Assembly: GCA_020632665.1 (NCBI GenBank)
Contig: JACKFC010000050.1
Span: 1 to 25,031, forward strand
Direction: 5' to 3'
DNA: 25,031 bases
Origin: Deltaproteobacteria bacterium
Lineage (GTDB): Bacteria > Myxococcota_A > UBA9042
Positions 1-7,316 of the stretch are shown piece after piece; positions within the stretch are counted from its first letter, which is position 1; every line of letters starts with the position of its first letter. The position numbers and the translations under genes were made by a program. The notes under the pieces were generated by a model. The model saw nothing but the letters and a program-made list of their open reading frames with translations, was not told the DNA's origin and searched no databases.

Positions 1-2
1 GA

Positions 3-50
3 TCGGAATGTCTCGATAGGAAACGACTTTGTACCGATCCACATCACGTG
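3..50 (+). repeat. 48-bp dispersed repeat, copy 1
   Basis: This stretch matches 3918-3965 in the same orientation at 41 of 48 positions by hand alignment. The first 21 bases are identical and so are the last ten (ending CATCACGTG). No gene is visible in 1-231. The two copies bracket a 3.9-kb segment that holds the DUF4287 gene, the tandem repeats and the low-GC lipoprotein. I cannot tell whether this is the end of a mobile element or a dispersed intergenic repeat, because the left part is cut by the window edge. Confidence 0.6.
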
Positions 51-231
51 GGCGTCGTGCGCCCGAGCCGCCGATCGCGGCCGTGGCGACGATGTTGAAC
101 ACGACGACACCGCACCGCTTGACGCCCAGGGCTTCGATGAGGCAACGCGTTGCATACGGCGACGCGGACGGAGTCGACCGGCAATCCCGCTGCGTCGATG
201 CACGACCCTGGCCCCGCACCCGGAGGACCCG

Positions 232-807
232 ATGGCCATCACCCCCCAACAAATGCTCGCCAAGATGGTGGAGAATATCGCGCCTCGCACCGGCCGCTCG
301 TGGACCGACTGGGTGGAGGTCGCCAAGGCCGCGGGGATCGAGACCCACCGCGCGCTCACCGACCACCTCAAGTCCGAGCACGGGCTCAAGCACAACGAGG
401 CGCAGTGGCTCGCCTGGGAGGTCACCGATCCGGGCCGCTTGGAGAGCTACAACAAGCCCACGGACCTGGTCAGCGAGCTGTACGCGGGCAAGAAGGCGGG
501 GCTCCGACCACTCTACGACGCCCTGCTGGCCGCCGGGCTCGGCGTCGGCGACGACGTGACGCCCAACGTCTGCAAGACCTACACGAGCCTCGCCACCGGT
601 CGCCAGTTCGCGATGCTCAACCCGCGGACGCAGACCGCGGTGGACGTGGACCTGTCGCTGCCCGAAGGCGTTTGGTCCGACCGGCTCGCGCCGCAGAAGA
701 ACTCCAACCCGCACTTCAGCCAGAAGGTCCGCGTCACCGACGCGTCGGAGGTGGACGACGAGCTGGTGCGCCTGCTGGCGTTGGCAGCGGAGCACAGCCG
801 TGGCTGA
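232..807 (+). CDS. DUF4287 / DUF5655 domain protein
   Basis: This is a 191-aa soluble protein with no signal peptide. Residues about 1-65 (TPQQMLAKMVENI, then TGRSWTDWVEVAK and the helical stretch ending HNEAQWLAWE) look like DUF4287. Residues about 75-190 look like DUF5655, including the YTSLATGRQFAML strand and the C-terminal VRVTDASEVDDELVRLL helix. This two-domain arrangement is common in small cytoplasmic proteins of unknown biochemical function across bacteria. DUF5655 is thought to be a DNA/nucleic-acid-related fold, but I see no catalytic motif. The ATG is preceded by CGGAGG with 5 nt spacing, which fixes the start. It is a single gene flanked by repeats on both sides, with no operon partner in view. 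Confidence 0.85.
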   Translation: MAITPQQMLAKMVENIAPRTGRSWTDWVEVAKAAGIETHRALTDHLKSEHGLKHNEAQWLAWEVTDPGRLESYNKPTDLVSELYAGKKAGLRPLYDALLAAGLGVGDDVTPNVCKTYTSLATGRQFAMLNPRTQTAVDVDLSLPEGVWSDRLAPQKNSNPHFSQKVRVTDASEVDDELVRLLALAAEHSRG

Positions 808-856
808 CGCCACCGCTGAGTGGCCTCGGAGCCGGCGAGCGCAGCTCGAGCGGACG

Positions 857-905
857 TTGGTAGGCCGGACAGGTATCCGAAACGGCGGGCCTCGGGCGTC
901 TCGCT
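857..905. repeat. Dispersed repeat piece (TATCCGAAACGGCG), copy 1
   Basis: The run TATCCGAAACGGCG followed by a CGGGCGTC block recurs at about 3837-3870. In the second location it is joined, about 60 bp further on, to the 48-bp repeat also seen at the window start. The element at 3837-3965 may therefore be the fuller version and this one a partial copy. No coding potential is evident. Confidence 0.5.
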
Positions 906-940
906 GCGGGTTGGATGAGGCTTCTGCGCTGGAGTTCTGA

Positions 941-1053
941 CAGCGGCGGCACGTGATGTAGAGCCCGGCTTCGGCGGGCCGCCCTGCCACTGAAGTGGCG
1001 GGCTATCATTGCGCCGTCCGCCTTCGCGGACGGCAGGATCCGGCTCAACGTCA
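941..1053. repeat. 113-bp tandem repeat, unit 1
   Basis: This is the first of two head-to-tail units of exactly 113 bp; it differs from the second at four positions. Each unit holds several self-complementary parts. The clearest is a perfect 9-bp stem (GCCGTCCGC / GCGGACGGC) with a CTTC loop; another is GCCACT-GA-AGTGGC. The unit is non-coding and looks like a structured intergenic repeat. Confidence 0.85.
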
Positions 1054-1166
1054 CAGCGGCGGCACGAGATGTTGAGCCCGGTTTCGGCGGGCCGCCCGGC
1101 CACTGAAGTGGCGGGCTATCATTGCGCCGTCCGCCTTCGCGGACGGCAGGATCCGGCTCAACGTCA
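1054..1166. repeat. 113-bp tandem repeat, unit 2
   Basis: This is the second direct copy of the 113-bp unit, immediately abutting the first. The four differences all lie in the first half; the last 50 bp, including the GCCGTCCGC-CTTC-GCGGACGGC hairpin, are identical. Near identity suggests a recent duplication or selection on the folded structure. Confidence 0.85.
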
Positions 1167-1216
1167 GTTGTCTGCGCTGTGACGACTGTCTCATGGCAAG
1201 TCGCCAACTCTCGAAC

Positions 1217-1246
1217 GGAAAGTGTAAAGGATAAGCACCTGGAACC
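1217..1246 (-). repeat. 30-bp inverted arm, left side of the low-GC segment
   Basis: The sequence ends in AAGCACCTGGAACC and matches the right arm of the palindrome at 19524-19553 at 27 of 30 positions. It is also the inverted copy of 3643-3672 (26 of 30 matching). Together the arms bound a 2456-bp segment of lower G+C. I found no obvious target duplication outside the arms. Confidence 0.7.
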
Positions 1247-1286
1247 AGTTTCTCGTAGCGATCAAGGTGGGGCCGGTTGTAGTTGA

Positions 1287-1367
1287 CACACCCACGACTT
1301 CGACCTGGAGCGCAACATCGTCGTCAACAACTGCTATGTGCTCGACAATTTGCTGCGGGCGGCATAA
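1287..1367 (+). pseudogene. Possible C-terminal gene remnant
   Basis: Read in frame, this short stretch gives HTHDFDLERN...NNCYVLDNLLRAA followed by TAA. It resembles the end of a helical protein rather than random GC-rich translation, but it is preceded by a stop in frame and has no start. It lies just inside the left 30-bp arm. I do not recognise the family; a decayed transposase or another displaced gene end is possible. The evidence is weak. Confidence 0.2.
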
Positions 1368-1384
1368 GTGGTCGCGTCTCTAGC

Positions 1385-3370
1385 CTACTTGATTGCCAAC
1401 TCACACAAACAGCCGGGTGCGCACGCACCCACCTCAGACAGGGGCGTCAGACAGATGGCCCCTAGAAAGCCGACGGTATTGGCGGTGGACCTAGCGTCGT
1501 ACCTCGCAATTTCATCGGGAAACGCGCTCCAATGTCTCGGGCAACATGTGTTCGTCTCACTGCACTGGGTGCAGTTCTTGATAGTCTCGCGCCAAGAAGC
1601 ATCTCTACTTCGCTTTCCATCCACTGACCCATACCGCTTGAAGATGCCGAGAGCCGATACGCTGCAACCGTGTCCGCTAAACGCAATCTGCCCGATATCG
1701 ATGGTGCCAACTTCATGCATCGCATCTTCCGTCTCTACGAATCTCTTGATCTGACTCAAAGCATTGTCTATTCCTTCAAAGCAGTCGTCAACCGAGCCCG
1801 TCGCCTCGAACCGAGCTGCTGGTACAGTCACATGTTTGGTATCAAAGCGACGAATCATGTCGTGAGGCAACGACCGAGAAGCCGCAGCTAGACATTGCCG
1901 CTGGTAGGGTTTGTCGAATCCCACGAATGGACTCTCCCGAACAACCAAAGTCTCGTTCTCCGTCGACTGGCTGCTCCACGGGGCGGAAGAAAGAATCTCC
2001 TGCCAAAACAGCGCTTTACGACCCGTGTTCCCTTCCGGGAACTCCTGGTTCCAGTTGCCAAAATGCTTCACGATACGGCGGTACGCAACCTTGGGTCCCG
2101 GCATGAACACACTGTACGCTCCAAAGGGGCCGGGGTGCCGCTCGCCTACCACTGCTCCGTCCGTCACCCGAATTCGAAGCAATACTCCGGACGGTTGCAG
2201 CTGAGCGACGAGCTCATTCATCGTCAAACGCTTGAACCATGCGACCCCGAGCGTTGGCGTATTCCATGTCTCCCCTCCAAAAAACTCGCCAAGTTCGCGC
2301 TGCAAAAGAACTACGCCACCAGCCGTAAACAGCGAAAACGTCAGACCCCAACCACCAGGCCCCCTCTTGCCAGTACTCCACCACACAGCCGTCGGCGTCA
2401 GCGCTGCGTATAGGTCATGGTCAACCCGTACGACCCTTCCGCCTTGAGCGACGTACTGAACGTGATGTTCTCTGTCCAAAACATCACTGCTCGAAAGATC
2501 CATTGCCAGCCCTTCAGCGGCGTGCACCTTCAGGACAACTGGCTTGCGAACGACCTTGCTTGAGGAGTCGAGCACGGCAAACCAATCACTCGCCACAAGC
2601 TTCTTGCCATACTCTGGTGCTGAAGCATCCGAGTGGCCGTGCCCAAGCACAACCAGACCGCCGGACGGTGCAGGAGCTGCATCGGACAAGTACGTGACTC
2701 GATACAAAAGCGAGTTCTTATTGCTGATGTAGGACTCAACTGAGTACTCTTTGGGATCGGCCCCGATGATGTCCGGTGTTGTTCTGATGCGAACTTGGAC
2801 GCCACCACGATCGAGTCGGGACGGGCCGTATACAGTTGCCAGAACGAATCCGCCATCCGTATCGCGCATCTTCCGAACTGTAGCCGACGATGTCATGACA
2901 AAAGGGATGGTCAGCATTTCCCCAAATCCACCTTGCACCGCACCCCAACCCGATTCGGACGGGTCGAACCACTTCTCGATCCCAGCGCCCGAGCAAACCG
3001 CATCAAAGGGATCGGGATCGCAATCAAACTCCGACTCAACGGGTACATGCGTACAACTCCCGTCCAAACAGTAATCGGCGGTACATGCGTCACCGTCAAA
3101 GCAAGTCGGGAAGGTTCCGACGCACTTCCCCTCCCTGCACGTTGAAGTCGCTGTGCATGGATCGCCGTCGTCACACGAAGAGTCCGGCGATGCTTGCGCG
3201 CACCCGACACTTGGCGTGTCCGGCGGCTCCACTACAAGGAGATCTTCCATGCCATCGCCGTCCTGTTGGTATAGCCCCGCATCTGCGGCCGCCGGGCGGG
3301 TCCCTTCTGAAGGCCGGCCGCATCCAGCAGCCAAGATCAAAGCAGTGGTCAAGAGCGAGTGTCGTGTCAT
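1385..3370 (-). CDS. Cys-rich lipoprotein of unknown function in a low-GC segment
   Basis: This is a 661-aa protein with a lipoprotein signal peptide: a hydrophobic stretch ending LAAGC, lipidated Cys17. Residues about 55-115 contain two CDDGDPCT / CFDGDACT repeats and further Cys pairs, the same type as in the 998-aa lipoprotein at 15239. The remaining 500 residues are not recognised. Near residue 568 the string GHGCSVSALG recalls the GCSAGG nucleophile elbow of pectinacetylesterase/Notum-type hydrolases, with Ser570 as a possible nucleophile; this is only a suggestion. The C-terminus is again Cys-rich (CTQCSETNTCC, CAPGCLC). A very strong ribosome site (GGAGGAGG, 7 nt before ATG) fixes the start. 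Base composition is unlike the neighbours (about 52% G+C in a 60-base line I counted, against 73% in the cyclase gene), and inverted arms flank it, suggesting horizontal acquisition. Confidence 0.8.
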   Translation of the reverse strand: MTRHSLLTTALILAAGCGRPSEGTRPAAADAGLYQQDGDGMEDLLVVEPPDTPSVGCAQASPDSSCDDGDPCTATSTCREGKCVGTFPTCFDGDACTADYCLDGSCTHVPVESEFDCDPDPFDAVCSGAGIEKWFDPSESGWGAVQGGFGEMLTIPFVMTSSATVRKMRDTDGGFVLATVYGPSRLDRGGVQVRIRTTPDIIGADPKEYSVESYISNKNSLLYRVTYLSDAAPAPSGGLVVLGHGHSDASAPEYGKKLVASDWFAVLDSSSKVVRKPVVLKVHAAEGLAMDLSSSDVLDREHHVQYVAQGGRVVRVDHDLYAALTPTAVWWSTGKRGPGGWGLTFSLFTAGGVVLLQRELGEFFGGETWNTPTLGVAWFKRLTMNELVAQLQPSGVLLRIRVTDGAVVGERHPGPFGAYSVFMPGPKVAYRRIVKHFGNWNQEFPEGNTGRKALFWQEILSSAPWSSQSTENETLVVRESPFVGFDKPYQRQCLAAASRSLPHDMIRRFDTKHVTVPAARFEATGSVDDCFEGIDNALSQIKRFVETEDAMHEVGTIDIGQIAFSGHGCSVSALGIFKRYGSVDGKRSRDASWRETIKNCTQCSETNTCCPRHWSAFPDEIARYDARSTANTVGFLGAICLTPLSEVGACAPGCLCELAIK

Positions 3371-3424
3371 GGATCAGCCTCCTCCCCCCCCCAGCAGTTG
3401 CGACCAATCGGAAGGCATGTCGCA

Positions 3425-3443
3425 GTGGCAACTCTGTTGCCAC
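3425..3443. promoter_or_regulatory. Inverted repeat upstream of the low-GC lipoprotein gene
   Basis: GTGGCAAC-TCT-GTTGCCAC is a perfect 8-bp inverted repeat about 55-73 bp upstream of the lipoprotein ATG on the minus strand. The position fits an operator or a leader hairpin. No promoter boxes were recognised, so the role is inferred from position alone. Confidence 0.35.
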
Positions 3444-3642
3444 ACTCCGAGATCAACGGTCTTCGGCGGAGGCTCTAGAGGGAGCGTAGTAACATCCGGG
3501 CAGAAGGAGCAATCAGCGACTACGAATTTGAGACACTCTCTTCACCGTCACCCCCCTGACGCATAAACCACCCCCCTGGCGAGCGCATCGCCACCGTCAG
3601 CATGCCACCGTGCTCGACCCACGGATAGGCGACAGCGATTGC

Positions 3643-3672
3643 GGTTCCAGGTGCTTATACTTTATGCTTTCG
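3643..3672 (+). repeat. 30-bp inverted arm, right side of the low-GC segment
   Basis: It begins GGTTCCAGGTGCTTATAC and matches the left arm of the palindrome at the IS insertion (rebuilt from 18250-18264 plus 19508-19522) at 29 of 30 positions. It is inverted relative to 1217-1246. Confidence 0.75.
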
Positions 3673-3836
3673 AGCAAGCGCAGCGCACAGCCTGCTGGAA
3701 TTTCGATCGATTTCCCGACATGCCGAGAAAGGCCGAGCTGCCGGTCTGCAACGTCGAGCGGAGAATGGCGGACGTCGGTCGGACGAACCTGCTTGGGTGA
3801 TCGAGGTGAATGGCGGGAAGGAGTCGGAGGCACCGC

Positions 3837-3870
3837 ATATCCGAAACGGCGAACCGCGGGCGTCCCGATG
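3837..3870. repeat. Dispersed repeat piece (TATCCGAAACGGCG), copy 2
   Basis: This copy shares TATCCGAAACGGCG and the following CGGGCGTC with 857-905. It is followed by the 3878-3907 hairpin and the 48-bp repeat, so the pieces probably belong to one composite repeat of about 130 bp. Confidence 0.5.
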
Positions 3871-3877
3871 CAAGCAA

Positions 3878-3907
3878 GCTCTCTCTCCGCTACGGCGGGG
3901 AGAGAGC
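3878..3907. repeat. Long hairpin within the composite repeat
   Basis: The sequence GCTCTCTCTCCGC pairs with the following GCGGGGAGAGAGC over 13 positions with one G-T pair and a very short loop. It lacks a T-run, so it is not a standard terminator. It lies between the two dispersed repeat pieces. Confidence 0.55.
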
Positions 3908-3917
3908 CTCGAAACGC

Positions 3918-3965
3918 TCGGAATGTCTCGATAGGAAATGACCTCGTGGCGCTCCGCATCACGTG
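3918..3965 (+). repeat. 48-bp dispersed repeat, copy 2
   Basis: This is a direct copy of 3-50 with seven mismatches. It ends 22 bp before the stop codon of the minus-strand cyclase gene, so it sits in the 3' flank of that gene. Confidence 0.6.
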
Positions 3966-3987
3966 AACCCAGGCACAAGGCGAGCCA

Positions 3988-6900
3988 CTACGGCTTGGTC
4001 CCACCAACCACCACCCGCGCCACACCATCCGCCGCCACGACCCCAACCCGCCCCGCCAACACCGCCTCGCCCGCAGCGGCCGCGCCCCGCACCACGTCCA
4101 CCGCGACGAACGAATCCAACGCCGGCTCGGTCCGGACCCAGACGACCCCCTCGGCCTCGCCCACCAGCCGACCCGGCAGCGGCGCCTCGATCCTGCGCTT
4201 GCCCTCGTAGCGATAGACCCGCACCGGCTCGTCGAGCGCCTCGGTCGGCGCATCCGCGAGCGCGGGCAGCTGCCACCAGCGGCCTTCGCCATCCCGCACC
4301 GCGCGCACGTCGTAGACGTCGAGCACGCCGCTGCCCTTGACCTCGGTCTGCATCGGTCCGCGGACGTCGACGTCGTCGCCGAGGGCCTCGCGCAGCGCCG
4401 CGCTGATCAGCACCTGGCCGCGGCCGGTGAGCCCCTCGATCCGCGCCGCGCGGTTGACCACCTCGCCGACCGCGCCGTATTTGCGCCGCTTGCCGCCGCC
4501 GAGCGAGCCGACGATGGCTTCGCCGACGTCGAGGCCGACGCCCATCCCGAGCGGCGCCGGCAGCCGCCCGACCATCGCGACCGCGGTGACGACCGCGCGC
4601 CGGGGGTCGTCGGGGCGTTGCACCGGGGCGCCGAAGAAGGCCAGGACCGCGTCGCCGAGGAGCTCGGCCACCGTGCCGTCGCGGGCGAGGACCTCGTCGG
4701 TCAGGGCGCCGAGCGCCTCGTTCAGCGCCGCGATGGTGCGCTCCGGCCCGAGCTGCCGCGACCAGGTCGAGAAGCCGCGCAGATCGGCCATCAGCACCGT
4801 GATCGTCCGCAGCTCGCCCGGGAGATCCAGCCCCTCCGGCCGCGCCGCCAACTCCCGCGCGACCTCGGGCGAGAGGTAGGCGTCGAGCGCGTCGCGCAGG
4901 CGTTCCCGCTGCCGTAGGCCCTGCACCATCGCGTTCATCGCCGCACCGAGCCGCGCCACCTCGTCCTTGCCGCGCTCGGCGAAGCCCGTGTCGAGCTCGC
5001 CCTGACCCACCCGCCGCGCAGCGTCGGCGAGCTGCTCCAACGGTCTGCCGATGCGCCGCCCCAGCGCCCGCGCCAGCAACGCCGCCAGGACCACGAGCAG
5101 CAGCAAGGCGGTGAGCGAGAGCCGCAGCGTGCTCGTCACCGCGGCCTGCTGCGCCGTCCGCTCGCGCGCCAGCCGGGCCGCTTCGGCGCGACCGCTGACC
5201 TGCACCCGGAGGCCGCCGACCAGCCGGCCCTCGCGGAAGATCGGCAGCACCAAATCGGCCGTCGGCGCGTCGCCCTGCCAACGCAGCTGCACATCCGCCC
5301 GACGCAGCCCGATCCGCGCCGCGACGCCCGGTTCGGCAGGGCGCTGCGGCCGCTCGTCGACAAACAGCGCGTCCTCGGCCGAGAGCACCAGCGAACCGTC
5401 GCGGTCGCGGACCTCCAACGCGACGACGTCATCGTGAAAACGCCCCGCGAGCAGCAGCTGCCGCATCGAAGCGGCGGCAGGCTTGTCGTGACCGAGCGTA
5501 ACACCGAGCGGCAGCGTGCTGTCGACGCCCTCGATGTCGAGCAGCAGCGCCGAGGAGAGGCCGAGGCCCTTGCCGAGCGCCTCGGCCCGACCGCGCAGCT
5601 GCGCCCGCAGCTCGGCCTGCCGCGCCGCGAACGCCTGGTCGATGGCGGCCAGCTGCGCCGTGGTCCCGAGCCCCGCCGCCGCGACCAACAACGCCGCGGC
5701 GACCAAGCCCGCGCCCAGGGCCAGGCGCCGGGCCAGGCTGCGGTGGGCACGGCGCTCGCTCCAGAGCAAGAGCAGCATCAGCGCCAGCGCGAGCAACAAC
5801 GCCGCGACGGCGAAGAGCCGGCCCCAGGGCCGCTGGCCGGAGCTCGGCGGCGGCTCGGGGGCGGCTTCCGGCAGGCCGGCGAGGGCGCGGCGTTCGGCCG
5901 CTTCGTCGGCGAGCAGCGCGGCGATCTGGGTCGCGGCATCGGCCAAAGCGACGGCCGGCTCGGCGCCACCATCGAGGACGCGGAAGAGCGCCCGCTCGAA
6001 GGCCACGCCGACGTCGCGCTCGGCCATGACCCGGGCGCGGTTGCGGCCCAGGCGCAGGGTCGCGAGCGCTTCGGCGAGGAGCGGATCGGCGTCGAGGACG
6101 GCGGGATCTTCGGCCACGGCGGTGAGCGCCGGCAGCTCGCCCTTCATCCCTAGGCGGGCCCGCGCCGCGTCGACGCCGGTGAGCGCCCGCACCACGGCGA
6201 CCGCAGCCTCGGGGTTGCGGCTCGCGGCGCTGACGGCGAAATACCAGATGCCGAGGTTGCTGCTGCCCGGACGCTCGGCCGCGAGGCCGGGGATCGGCGC
6301 GACCCCGATCTTGCCGCGCACCCGGCTGCCCTCGTCCTCGAGCACGCCGAGGCGACCGGTCCACAAGATCGCGAAGGCCGCCTCACCATCACGGAACTGC
6401 TGCTCGGAGAAGCCGTAGGAGCGGCTCGCCGGGCCGCGCATCAGGTCGCCGGCGATCGGCGCGTGCGGCCCTTGCTGCATCGCGGCGAGCGCGGCGACGA
6501 CCTCGGCGCATCGTGGCGCGGTGAGTCCCGGTCCGCCCTGCCACGGCGGCGCGTCGCCCGGCAGCAGCTCGCAACCGGAGGCCCACAGCATCGGGTAGAT
6601 ATCGTTGCGCAGGAACATCCCGTGCAGCGCCAGCCCGACCTTGGCGTGACCGCCGGCGACCAAAGTCCGGGCGGCGCGGTCGAGCTCGGCCAACGACTTC
6701 GGCACGGCGATCCCGGCGCGCTGCAGCAGATCGCGTCGATAGAAGAGCGCGTTGCCCTTGAGCGAGCGCGGCAGCCCCCAGAGGTGGCCGTCGTGGCGGG
6801 CGCCCTCGAGCGCGGCAGGGAGGAACGCGGCCTGCTCCTGCGGCGAGAGGTAGCGGTCGAGCGGCAGCAGCCAGCCGGGCGCGGCGAAGGCCGGAATCCA

Positions 6901-7197
6901 GGGCGTATCGAGGAGGTAGACGTCGACCGATGGGTCTTGCAGCGAGAGGAAGCGGACGTAGGAATCCTGGATATCGTAGCCGAGCCAGAGCCGCGGCAGA
7001 GCCTCGACCCGGATCGCGTTTTGGGACGCGTGGAAGCGGTCGAGCAGGGCGGCGGTCTCGGCCCGGTCGCGGGCGTCGGCGGCGGACCAGACCAGGCGGA
7101 CGCGGATGGGCTCGGCCGATGGGGCGGCTTGGGCCGGCGTCGGCGTCAGCGTCAGGGCCAGCGACAGCGACAGGGTCAGCAGCAGGCCCGGTCGCAT
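3988..7197 (-). CDS. Periplasmic solute-binding protein fused to a class III nucleotide cyclase
   Basis: A 1069-aa sensor-cyclase. Residues 1-24 form a signal peptide (LTLSLSLALTLTPTPAQA). Residues about 25-430 are an ABC-type extracellular solute-binding domain like the sugar-binding family. Two membrane segments follow (about 459-480 and 490-510), then a periplasmic sensor region (510-690), a third membrane segment (690-710), HAMP (710-765) and a cyclase domain (about 800-975). Both metal-binding aspartates are present (Asp805 in MADLRGF, Asp849 in LLGD), as are Asn915 and Arg919 for the transition state. The base-specifying pair is Glu845 and Gly908 rather than Lys and Asp/Thr, which points to GTP. 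The last 80 residues may be a small beta-barrel. The start is uncertain: an upstream in-frame ATG at 7323 overlaps the preceding stop (ATGGTGA) and would add 42 residues; 7197 is preferred because it begins a clean signal peptide. It probably forms an operon with the CxxCH lipoprotein. Confidence 0.85.
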   Translation of the reverse strand: MRPGLLLTLSLSLALTLTPTPAQAAPSAEPIRVRLVWSAADARDRAETAALLDRFHASQNAIRVEALPRLWLGYDIQDSYVRFLSLQDPSVDVYLLDTPWIPAFAAPGWLLPLDRYLSPQEQAAFLPAALEGARHDGHLWGLPRSLKGNALFYRRDLLQRAGIAVPKSLAELDRAARTLVAGGHAKVGLALHGMFLRNDIYPMLWASGCELLPGDAPPWQGGPGLTAPRCAEVVAALAAMQQGPHAPIAGDLMRGPASRSYGFSEQQFRDGEAAFAILWTGRLGVLEDEGSRVRGKIGVAPIPGLAAERPGSSNLGIWYFAVSAASRNPEAAVAVVRALTGVDAARARLGMKGELPALTAVAEDPAVLDADPLLAEALATLRLGRNRARVMAERDVGVAFERALFRVLDGGAEPAVALADAATQIAALLADEAAERRALAGLPEAAPEPPPSSGQRPWGRLFAVAALLLALALMLLLLWSERRAHRSLARRLALGAGLVAAALLVAAAGLGTTAQLAAIDQAFAARQAELRAQLRGRAEALGKGLGLSSALLLDIEGVDSTLPLGVTLGHDKPAAASMRQLLLAGRFHDDVVALEVRDRDGSLVLSAEDALFVDERPQRPAEPGVAARIGLRRADVQLRWQGDAPTADLVLPIFREGRLVGGLRVQVSGRAEAARLARERTAQQAAVTSTLRLSLTALLLLVVLAALLARALGRRIGRPLEQLADAARRVGQGELDTGFAERGKDEVARLGAAMNAMVQGLRQRERLRDALDAYLSPEVARELAARPEGLDLPGELRTITVLMADLRGFSTWSRQLGPERTIAALNEALGALTDEVLARDGTVAELLGDAVLAFFGAPVQRPDDPRRAVVTAVAMVGRLPAPLGMGVGLDVGEAIVGSLGGGKRRKYGAVGEVVNRAARIEGLTGRGQVLISAALREALGDDVDVRGPMQTEVKGSGVLDVYDVRAVRDGEGRWWQLPALADAPTEALDEPVRVYRYEGKRRIEAPLPGRLVGEAEGVVWVRTEPALDSFVAVDVVRGAAAAGEAVLAGRVGVVAADGVARVVVGGTKP

Positions 7198-7316
7198 CAC
7201 CTTCGGTATCGCCAACAACGTCGCCACCGGGCGTGAGTACGTCGCAACCATTGCCGCAATCCGAAAGAGAAACGGCGGCAACAGCGCCAGTGGCAGCGGC
7301 AGTGGCAGCGACAGCT

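Larger units (their letters stand above)
3371..3987. other. Non-coding stretch with repeat pieces
   Basis: No convincing gene is present. The stretch holds the upstream region of the minus-strand lipoprotein, an 8-bp inverted repeat at 3425-3443, the right 30-bp arm at 3643-3672, the TATCCGAAACGGCG repeat near 3837, a long hairpin at 3878-3907 and the second 48-bp repeat at 3918-3965. Open frames here on the minus strand read through these repeats and show no protein-like pattern. Confidence 0.6.

Noticed and set aside
941..1166. CRISPR array
   Set aside because: There are only two units of 113 bp, directly abutting with no unique spacers, and no cas genes.
3597..4292. Minus-strand 231-aa open frame
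   Set aside because: It overlaps the 3' end of the cyclase gene in another frame and then runs through dispersed repeats; no conserved pattern and no ribosome site.
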